Shown: piece by piece, positions 1-5,641 of the stretch
Layout of the letters: each line of letters begins with the position of its first letter
How positions within the stretch are numbered: position 1 is the stretch's first letter
Assembly: GCA_028825055.1 (NCBI GenBank)
Contig: JAPKAW010000102.1
Coordinates: 1 to 6,507 of the forward strand
Direction: 5' to 3'
Source: Flavobacteriales bacterium
Lineage (GTDB): Bacteria > Bacteroidota > Bacteroidia > Flavobacteriales_D > Sanyastnellaceae
Length of the DNA stretch: 6,507 nt
Made by a program: the position numbers and the translations under genes
The notes under the pieces: model-generated
What the model was told of the DNA's origin: nothing
Database searches by the model: none
Seen by the model: the letters and a program-made list of their open reading frames with translations, nothing else

Positions 1-22
1 TAGCTTGCTCGGTCTGCTTCAT
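1..22 (-). CDS. Possible 5' end of a leftward gene (partial, off window)
   Basis: On the minus strand an ATG at 22-20 opens a frame (MKQTEQA) that runs off the left edge. An in-frame ATG at 46-44 could also serve, and the frame is stopped upstream at 61-59. The only support is the position beside an AT-rich intergenic region and a promoter-like element facing left at 70-77. Seven codons are too few for any homology judgement, so this may not be a gene. Confidence 0.22.
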
Positions 23-69
23 ACTTTTTCTAATTTTCCAATTCATGACCCACAATTCTCATAGCAATT

Positions 70-77
70 CAAACGTA
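70..77 (-). promoter_or_regulatory. Bacteroidota-like -7 element facing left
   Basis: Read on the minus strand this is TACGTTTG, an exact match to the TAnnTTTG -7 consensus of Bacteroidota housekeeping sigma factors. It would give a leader of roughly 40 nt before the possible ATG at 22. No TTG was found at the usual distance for the -33 element, so this is a weak prediction. Confidence 0.25.
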
Positions 78-242
78 AATGTCTCGCAAAAGTGTCGAAA
101 ATACAATTAGCCTCATACAGTACTATGAATTTTAACTCTAAACTTTTAAACAACAATCGAATGCCTTATGTTTTTCCTCACGAACACACCCGAAATACTC
201 CACTTATTTAGCAACCTCACATTCAAACATGAGCAATTCATG

Positions 243-250
243 TAGTTTTG
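243..250 (+). promoter_or_regulatory. Bacteroidota-like -7 element before the mannosidase
   Basis: TAGTTTTG matches TAnnTTTG exactly and is the only match on the plus strand in the upstream region. It lies 13 nt before the ATG at 264, so the transcript would have a leader of only about 10 nt or less. No TTG sits at the expected -33 position. Either the gene is nearly leaderless, or this match is chance and the true promoter is elsewhere. Confidence 0.28.
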
Positions 251-263
251 ACACAACACCACA

Positions 264-2834
264 ATGAGTCGACAATTACGCCATTTCAAACTTTGCACCC
301 ACTCGGTCGTGGCTGTACTTTCGCTTTTTGCACTCTACGCTTGTAGCGAAGAATCCAGAAAACCCCCACCGCTAAAAGTTCTTTCTTTGAATGGCGCTTG
401 GGAATTTCAAATCGACTCTGACTCCGCTTGGAAATCGGCCACTGTCCCTGGGGATGTGATGACGGATTTGATGGACAACGGCCTGATGGATTCACCTTAC
501 TCCAAGACCAATGAACGGTTGAGTCAATGGGTAGAAAAGGCCCATTGGGTCTACCGTCACCAATTCATGTGTCCTAGCGATTGGAACTCCTCTGATGAAC
601 CGTTCGAATTGGTATTTGAAGGCATCGACACGTATTCTACCGTTATTCTCAATGGAGACACATTGGGAACCACAGACAACGCGCATAGGGCCTACCAATT
701 TTCCGTATCCCATTTAAATGAAGGCCTAAACACCCTCCTCGTGTTGCTTCATGCTGCTGTTGACAGAGGTCAGACAAGGTTGGACGCTTCGCCCTGGCCC
801 GTTCCAGTGAGCAATGAAGACCGCCCGCAAGGCCAACAAACGAGCAGCGTTTCAAGGAAGGCTCTCTATCAGTTTGGATGGGACTGGGGACCTCGGTTGG
901 TTTCCGCAGGGATTTGGAAGAGCGTAACCCTCGAACGCGCCCGATCACCTCATCCATCAAGCATGCGCATGGACCTTGTCCATCTGGACGAGAGCCAGGC
1001 GACCTATCGATTGAACGTCAGCGCAAAACACCCTGTTGCCTGGAGTTTGAAAGGTCCCGACGGGCAACCTGCAGCGCACACACTGGAAGCCATTAACGAC
1101 TCGATTTGGACCTTGTCCATTTCAACCCCCCAACTTTGGTGGCCCAGAGGGATGGGAGGCCAACCCCTCTATACGCTTCATTGCGATAACGGATCCAACA
1201 ACTTCAGCCAACGATTTGGAATTCGATCCTTGGACTGGATAAGACAAAAAGACAAGACAGGCCGAAGTTTTGAATGCCATATCAATGGACAAAAAGTGTT
1301 TGCACGAGGTGCCAACATCATTCCCGCTGACTTTTTTCCCGTTCGAGCGCGCGACCGCATAGAGGAGACCCTCCAAGATGCCGTTTCAGCTAACATGAAC
1401 ATGGTGCGCATTTGGGGAGGAGCTATTTACGGTGAAGACCTGTTATACGAGCGTTGCGACGAATTGGGACTATTGGTTTGGCAGGACTTCATGTTTGCTT
1501 GTTGCATGGTCCCCGGAGATGCTTCATTTGCGGCATCGGTTGAAGCAGAAGCCCGCTATAATGTTCGACGACTTCGCAACCATCCTAGCTTGGCCATTTG
1601 GTGTGGAAACAACGAATCAAAAAAGGCTTGGAAGAGTTGGGGATGGCAGAAACAGTTTGGACTTTCCATGCAAGACTCCTTGGAAATCCAACAGGCTTAT
1701 GATCGCATATTCGGGCAGCTCCTTCCAGACATCGTCGCGGAAGAATCGGGGCAATTCTATTGGGCTTCCTCCCCCATGAAAGACCCCTTGGAAGCGACCG
1801 ATAGCGGATTCTCAGGAGACGAACATGCCTGGCGGGTTTGGTTTGACACGTTGGACTTTGACTACTATTCAGACCATGGTGGACGATTCATCAGCGAATA
1901 CGGACTTCAAAGCCTTCCCAATCGCCACACACTCGAAGATGTTGGAATCCAACAGTTTGAAGATGAAGCCCTTCAATTCCGCCAACGCTCTAAAATGGAG
2001 TGGCTCAAACCTGGTTTGGATGGCTGGGGTATGATGCGCATCTACGCGAAACGCTATGCCGCTGATCCTGGGGTAGAAGCCGGTAATTCGGACGCTTTGG
2101 ACCGTTGGATTTATCTCACGCAACTGACCCAAGCGGAAGGACTACGCGAAGCGTTAGAACGTCACCGGTTTAGTAGAGGAAAGACAAGCGGCTCTCTTTA
2201 TTGGCAACTCAACGATGTGTGGCCCACGGTTTCCTGGTCTACCGTTGATCACGCAGGGCGCTGGAAACTCGCCCACCATGCCGTGCAGCATGCCAACCAA
2301 CCGCAACGCCTCTTGATCGACCGCACAGACCCCGATTCACTTCGGACTTTGCTCTCCAATACCACGAATCGCAACATATCTGGGACTGTCACGATTCGCC
2401 GTTTGGATTGGTCTGGTCAGGTCATTGGAGAAGAAAAGCGCACGTTGGAATCTTTGCCTTTTTCGGAAACAGAATGGAATTGGGGAGCCATGAATGATTG
2501 GGGATTCAAATCCACTCATGAAATCCTACAATGGACGTGGGAAGCCCAAGGGGAAACGATTGACACGGGAATACAGCGCTTTGCCAAGCCTTCTGAATTG
2601 CGATTGCCTCAAGCTGAAGTCACACAAACGATGCAAAAAAACAGCATCGTACTCTCCACCGACTCGGTCGCTTACGGCGTGCAACTGACATCCAGCATTC
2701 CTGGGCATTTTTCTTCAAACGGGATGACGCTGATTCCCAATCAAAAAGTTCGTGTCGAGTTCTATCCAGAACAAACTGGAGCGGGAATGGGAGAGATCAC
2801 TGTGCGCCATTTGGCACAATTCCAACTTCATTGA
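264..2834 (+). CDS. GH2 beta-mannosidase, lipoprotein
   Basis: An 856-residue glycoside hydrolase family 2 enzyme expected to release beta-linked mannose from the non-reducing ends of manno-oligosaccharides or N-glycan cores by a retaining mechanism. Residues 1-27 form a lipoprotein signal with lipobox LYAC (Cys27). The acidic SEES that follows resembles the Bacteroidota surface-export signal, so it may sit on the cell surface. Domains: N-terminal sugar-binding-like sandwich about 38-225 (RKALYQFGWDWGP near 198-210), Ig-like domain about 226-325, TIM barrel about 326-680 and C-terminal beta domain to 856. The acid/base is Glu451 in WCGNNE and the nucleophile Glu545 in FISEYGLQSLP. RIWGG (382-386), WQDFMFAC (406-413) and LYWQLNDVWP (645-654) are family hallmarks that favour beta-mannosidase over beta-galactosidase or glucuronidase. 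Length matches the family (about 850-870 residues). No SusC/SusD or transporter gene is adjacent. The start is supported by the well-placed signal peptide. Exact substrate is unknown. Confidence 0.93.
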   Translation: MSRQLRHFKLCTHSVVAVLSLFALYACSEESRKPPPLKVLSLNGAWEFQIDSDSAWKSATVPGDVMTDLMDNGLMDSPYSKTNERLSQWVEKAHWVYRHQFMCPSDWNSSDEPFELVFEGIDTYSTVILNGDTLGTTDNAHRAYQFSVSHLNEGLNTLLVLLHAAVDRGQTRLDASPWPVPVSNEDRPQGQQTSSVSRKALYQFGWDWGPRLVSAGIWKSVTLERARSPHPSSMRMDLVHLDESQATYRLNVSAKHPVAWSLKGPDGQPAAHTLEAINDSIWTLSISTPQLWWPRGMGGQPLYTLHCDNGSNNFSQRFGIRSLDWIRQKDKTGRSFECHINGQKVFARGANIIPADFFPVRARDRIEETLQDAVSANMNMVRIWGGAIYGEDLLYERCDELGLLVWQDFMFACCMVPGDASFAASVEAEARYNVRRLRNHPSLAIWCGNNESKKAWKSWGWQKQFGLSMQDSLEIQQAYDRIFGQLLPDIVAEESGQFYWASSPMKDPLEATDSGFSGDEHAWRVWFDTLDFDYYSDHGGRFISEYGLQSLPNRHTLEDVGIQQFEDEALQFRQRSKMEWLKPGLDGWGMMRIYAKRYAADPGVEAGNSDALDRWIYLTQLTQAEGLREALERHRFSRGKTSGSLYWQLNDVWPTVSWSTVDHAGRWKLAHHAVQHANQPQRLLIDRTDPDSLRTLLSNTTNRNISGTVTIRRLDWSGQVIGEEKRTLESLPFSETEWNWGAMNDWGFKSTHEILQWTWEAQGETIDTGIQRFAKPSELRLPQAEVTQTMQKNSIVLSTDSVAYGVQLTSSIPGHFSSNGMTLIPNQKVRVEFYPEQTGAGMGEITVRHLAQFQLH

Positions 2835-3280
2835 ATCGAGAGCAGCTGGTATTCTCGCTCCTGAAAACTGACAGAATCGCCCTTTTTTCGTCCCATAAGA
2901 GCCTGACCAAGCGGAGACCCCCCAGAAAGGGCAAAACAAGTCACCGCATCGACTTCAATCTTGCCCAGGCCAACTGAGATCAGGAACTCTCCATGATTCG
3001 TTTGAATCAATGCTCCTGGCCCGACTAGACTCTGGATTGACCACGATAGATTCGTCAACTCATTCCGAAGCACTTTAGCCTTTTGCAATTGCTGCTCAGC
3101 ACGCCCAATTTCCGCCTCCATCATCGCTCTACCCGTTTCATGCTTGTCCCCCGCTGAGCTTTTCGAAGCCGTGTTACGAGACTCTTTCAATCCCTGCAGC
3201 GTCGAAATAGAAGCCTCAATCTTTTGCGACAACAAGCGATGAATCGCATCCACAACAGCCATTTTTCGAGAAACATTCAT
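2828..3280 (-). CDS. Gre-family transcription elongation factor (GreA/GreB-like)
   Basis: About 150 residues. Gre factors enter the RNA polymerase secondary channel and stimulate cleavage of backtracked transcripts. The first ~85 residues are helical and should form the coiled-coil finger. The tip carries GDKHE with Asp45 and Glu48, spaced like the catalytic acidic D-x-x-E pair of GreA. Residues ~88-150 fit the FKBP-like C-terminal domain, with SPLGQALMGRKKGD (122-135) matching the SPxGxALLGKxxGD signature. Proteins of this type in Bacteroidota are often mislabelled 3-oxoacyl-ACP synthase; nothing here supports that. I prefer the ATG at 3280; an in-frame TTG at 3289 would add three residues, and no ribosome binding site decides between them. 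The 3' end overlaps the mannosidase gene tail to tail by 7 bp. A dedicated paralogue with another role on polymerase cannot be excluded. Confidence 0.82.
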   Translation of the reverse strand: MNVSRKMAVVDAIHRLLSQKIEASISTLQGLKESRNTASKSSAGDKHETGRAMMEAEIGRAEQQLQKAKVLRNELTNLSWSIQSLVGPGALIQTNHGEFLISVGLGKIEVDAVTCFALSGGSPLGQALMGRKKGDSVSFQEREYQLLSIQ

Positions 3281-3635
3281 GCGCCGCAAAGAAATGCGAT
3301 AATTCCGTGCAGACAGCCCACTGAAGAAATCTGTGTGAACTTGACTCGATAGTGGAGGTCACTGGCTTCGATAATAATTCCTGACGAAGCGAATGTGTCA
3401 ATTGAATCCAATTACCCGCCATTCTAGAATAGTGGCACAATTATGATTGCTTTAAGCACCAGAGAAGGCGAGTTGGTTCTGCAGGGATTTCTGCTGGTTG
3501 GTCTGCCGGCTTCCGGAGTCTCATTAACCTGTAATTCAAACCTTCCGAGGTGTCCTGTACCTTCCTCCGATTACACTGCGCTCCGAAGGCCATGACTTCG
3601 TGGCATTTCGTGCCTTTCTGTTGTATTTTCCACGG
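3281..3635. other. Intergenic region between gre-like gene and MCO operon
   Basis: The two flanking genes diverge here, so both promoters should lie in this stretch, yet I found no TAnnTTTG match for either direction. One short frame at 3443-3595 (ATG to TGA, 50 codons, beginning MIALSTREGE) is open but has no recognisable features. Segments around 3508-3516, 3541-3549 and 3581-3589 are variants of CTTCCGAG or its complement and could pair imperfectly. I see no tRNA or known RNA structure. Confidence 0.5.
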
Positions 3636-4478
3636 ATGAAAAGGATTCTAATCTTCTTCGGAGTCTGTTCAACCTTGGCGATGAATGGTCAAGACACCCT
3701 TTGGATTCTGCCTGGGACCATGATTCAGGGGCTCGACACCATGCCGGCATTGCGATCAGAGGTGCAGCCTACTTGGACCGGATTCAATGCTGTCATTGAC
3801 CGGTCAGCAAACACCTCGAATTCAATTGTCATTTTCAATACGGACACCATTGAGCACACGTGGTCAACGAATGCTCCTGATGCTACAATGACAAGCTTGC
3901 CAGCTGAAATGGCAACGGAGGTCATCCTTCCTAACTTACCTCAAGGCAGTTACCGCTATTCACTCATTGATGAACCGGGAAAAGTGCTGGGAGCCGGCGG
4001 TTTACTTCGCATTGGCTGGACCGATGAAACGATGTTCTATTGGAACCTCTCCGAATGGCAACCATCGATGATGGAATTGGCCGGAGCTGGCGAAGCCATC
4101 GATTGGACTCTGCCCTACGTTCCACGGCATTTCACGATCAACGAACGGGCATATCCATCGACGGCAGATGACCCCAATGCACTGGTTGCTGTGCATTTGA
4201 ATGACACGTGCTTCATTTCCATTTCTAACTTGGGCCACATGACTCACGTGCTTCATTTCCATGGCTTCCATGTGGACATCATCACATCGACAGATCATCC
4301 AGAACGTGTTGGCTGGAACAAGGACACCGTCCCGATCCGAAAGGGAGAGTCGATGACCGTTCGGCTTGTAGCCTATCAAGAAGGGATGTATCCAGTGCAC
4401 AACCACAACCTCATCGCCGTAACGAACGCTGGTTTTTATCCTGGCGGCATGATCACCACTATACACGTTATGCCATGA
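3636..4478 (+). CDS. Split multicopper oxidase subunit A (cupredoxin protein lacking type 1 Cu)
   Basis: A 280-residue exported protein with two cupredoxin-like domains. I start it at the ATG at 3636 because it opens a clean signal peptide (MKRILIFFGVCSTLAMNG, probably cut before QDT); a GTG at 3600 would put 12 residues ahead of it. Domain 1 (about 45-128) is a degenerate cupredoxin: only His74 remains where HxxHxH is expected, and the copper-loop residues are replaced (YRYSLID, LGAGG). Domain 2 (about 160-280) carries HVLHFHG with His204, His207 and His209, then HNH at 255-257 and GGM at 270-272. This matches the last domain of multicopper oxidases, except that the type 1 Cys of HCH is Asn256 and no following ligand His is present. 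It would therefore supply four His of a T2/T3 cluster but no electron-entry copper. It overlaps the next gene by ATGA. No T9SS sorting domain follows the last strand. Substrate is unknown. Confidence 0.8.
   Translation: MKRILIFFGVCSTLAMNGQDTLWILPGTMIQGLDTMPALRSEVQPTWTGFNAVIDRSANTSNSIVIFNTDTIEHTWSTNAPDATMTSLPAEMATEVILPNLPQGSYRYSLIDEPGKVLGAGGLLRIGWTDETMFYWNLSEWQPSMMELAGAGEAIDWTLPYVPRHFTINERAYPSTADDPNALVAVHLNDTCFISISNLGHMTHVLHFHGFHVDIITSTDHPERVGWNKDTVPIRKGESMTVRLVAYQEGMYPVHNHNLIAVTNAGFYPGGMITTIHVMP
4205..4262 (+). repeat. Pair of 18-bp perfect direct repeats inside MCO-A
   Basis: CACGTGCTTCATTTCCAT occurs at 4205-4222 and again at 4245-4262. The similarity extends left through ATGAC if a 2-bp gap (TC) is allowed. 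The copies are 40 bp apart and read in different frames: the first gives part of TCFISI, the second gives HVLHFH, the trinuclear-cluster ligand motif. The sequence between them is not repeated after the second copy, so this is not a simple tandem repeat. Confidence 0.9.
4475..4478 (+). promoter_or_regulatory. ATGA stop/start overlap coupling MCO-A and MCO-B
   Basis: The TGA of MCO-A at 4476-4478 overlaps the ATG of MCO-B at 4475-4477. No clear Shine-Dalgarno sequence precedes this ATG, so MCO-B is probably translated by ribosomes finishing MCO-A. Such coupling suits subunits made in a fixed ratio. Confidence 0.75.
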
Positions 4479-5620
4479 AGTGCATTCCAATGATCGTTTT
4501 GGCCTGGGGACTCCTCGCATCCAATGCCTGGAGTCAAATGCCTCCTCCACAGTTGTTTTCCGAAATGGACGGCTTTCATTTTTTAGCTGACGGGACCCCC
4601 CTGCCAATTTGGGGATACGGATGGGTAGCCGATGGATACATCACCCTTCCTGGTCCACTTTTAACCTACACTGAAGGCGAACAGGTGGATCTCAACTTCA
4701 CCAATCCCAGCCCTGAAAGCCACACGATTCACTTGCACGGCTTGGACGTTGACCAAGCCAATGACGGCGTGCCCACCACCTCCTTTTTTGTGGTGACAGG
4801 ACAGTCCACGACCTACAGTTTCATCGCCGATCGCCCAGGAACATTTTTGTACCATTGCCACGTAACGACAACGCTGCACCTGACCATGGGCATGTACGGC
4901 ATGATCTTAGTCACTCGTCCAGACATGACCTTGTTTGAAGGTGGTCCCAGCTACACGGAGGATGTTCCACTATTATTTAGCGACTTGGAGATTGCGACCA
5001 ACCTCGACCCTGTGGGTAGCTTTCCATTCCACACCATTCGACCGGATGTTTTCATGGTCAATGGGCGGGCAGACAACCAACTCGAATTGGCCTCCCAAAT
5101 CGTGAGTTATGAGCCTGGACAAACCCTTGCCCTGCGATTAGGCTCCATGGCGTATAGCCGAATGATGTGCGCATTCCCGCCGGAACTTCACGCGGTCTGC
5201 CACATGAGTGATGGGCGAGCAATTCCGGAGCCCTTTGAAGTGGACTCCTTGGAAATCTATCCGGGAGAACGCTTTACCGTGCTGATCACACCCGATGCAG
5301 GCTGGGATGGCTCCATCGAAGCAGACTACTGGAATATGGCTGACGGATTCGTAGAGGACACCCAGTTTATTCGCATTCGCGATGCAGCCTTGGACATTGA
5401 TGAGTCCACAGGAACACCTTGGAGCGGCTATCCAAATCCTGCTCAGAGCATCATTCAGTATCCGCCTGCCTTGGATGTCACAGTTTGGGATGCTTGGGGA
5501 CGCGAGGTGTTTCACGGTGATTTACTCGACGGCCAATTGCATGTGAGTGGCTGGAGTGTTGGCACCTATGTCGTGCGTGCTAGTGACGGGCCGACCAGTC
5601 GGTTCGTAGTCGTCGACTGA
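4475..5620 (+). CDS. Split multicopper oxidase subunit B (type 1 Cu cupredoxin protein with T9SS sorting domain)
   Basis: A 381-residue exported protein. Residues 1-20 form a signal peptide, likely cut near NAWSQ. Domain 1 (about 25-150) is a full copper-binding cupredoxin: HTIHLHG holds His83, His86 and His88, and YHCHVTTTLHLTMGM holds His127, Cys128, His129, His135 and Met140. By family analogy His83, Cys128, His135 and Met140 bind type 1 copper, while His86, His88, His127 and His129 give half of a T2/T3 cluster. HCH is separated from the next His by five residues, where the common laccase spacing is three. Domain 2 (about 160-303) resembles the non-catalytic middle domain of three-domain oxidases (MVNGR 194-198, IYPGERF 261-267). 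Residues 318-381 are a T9SS type A sorting domain: YPNP at 319-322, WDAWGREV, GTYVVRA and a final FVVVD. No domain with the other four cluster His is present; that half lies in MCO-A. A stand-alone blue-copper electron carrier is the main alternative. Confidence 0.83.
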   Translation: MKCIPMIVLAWGLLASNAWSQMPPPQLFSEMDGFHFLADGTPLPIWGYGWVADGYITLPGPLLTYTEGEQVDLNFTNPSPESHTIHLHGLDVDQANDGVPTTSFFVVTGQSTTYSFIADRPGTFLYHCHVTTTLHLTMGMYGMILVTRPDMTLFEGGPSYTEDVPLLFSDLEIATNLDPVGSFPFHTIRPDVFMVNGRADNQLELASQIVSYEPGQTLALRLGSMAYSRMMCAFPPELHAVCHMSDGRAIPEPFEVDSLEIYPGERFTVLITPDAGWDGSIEADYWNMADGFVEDTQFIRIRDAALDIDESTGTPWSGYPNPAQSIIQYPPALDVTVWDAWGREVFHGDLLDGQLHVSGWSVGTYVVRASDGPTSRFVVVD

Positions 5621-5641
5621 AGCACCGTCATACAGAACACC
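5621..5641. other. Short convergent gap between MCO-B and NOS genes
   Basis: Only 21 bp separate the two stop codons. I see no hairpin followed by a T-run on either strand here, so any terminators must act from within the neighbouring coding sequence or be Rho-dependent. Confidence 0.5.

Larger units (their letters stand above)
1..263. other. AT-rich intergenic region
   Basis: This stretch upstream of the mannosidase is visibly richer in A and T than the genes to its right. Apart from the possible leftward start codon and the two promoter-like elements listed separately, I see no gene, RNA or strong inverted repeat in it. Confidence 0.6.

Noticed and set aside
2837..2889. Possible terminator after the mannosidase: CGAGA/TCTCG stem and a run of six T
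   Set aside because: The stem is only 5 bp with an 11-nt loop and the T-run begins more than 25 nt later, inside the gre-like coding sequence.
3216..3440. 74-residue minus-strand frame over the start of the gre-like gene
   Set aside because: It overlaps the Gre-like gene in another frame and shows no protein-like features, so it is a shadow frame.
3443..3595. 50-codon frame beginning MIALSTREGE upstream of MCO-A
   Set aside because: It is open and has a hydrophobic stretch, but no ribosome binding site, promoter or recognisable family. Such a length is expected by chance.
3660..3670. Lipobox around Cys11 of MCO-A
   Set aside because: FGVC does not fit the lipobox, which needs a small residue before Cys and usually Leu at -3. 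A normal signal peptidase I site further on fits better.
3636..4478. MCO-A as a pseudogene fragment of an oxidase
   Set aside because: It has an intact signal peptide, no internal stops, conserved cluster His motifs, and is coupled to MCO-B by a stop/start overlap.
4002..4607. 201-residue minus-strand frame opposite MCO-A
   Set aside because: Long for a chance frame, but it lies opposite a well-supported cupredoxin gene and its translation shows no signal peptide or motif. Complementary codon bias explains it.
5138..5515. 125-residue minus-strand frame opposite MCO-B
   Set aside because: It runs antisense to the second cupredoxin domain and sorting domain and has no recognisable features.
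5591..5602. Inverted repeat CCGACCAGTCGG near the end of MCO-B
   Set aside because: Too short, with too small a loop, no T-run, and inside the sorting-domain codons. Probably chance.
4475..5620. MCO-B as a copper nitrite reductase
   Set aside because: It has HCH and HxxHxH in its first domain and no His set in its second domain to complete the nitrite reductase T2 site. The paired His pattern fits half of a T2/T3 cluster better.
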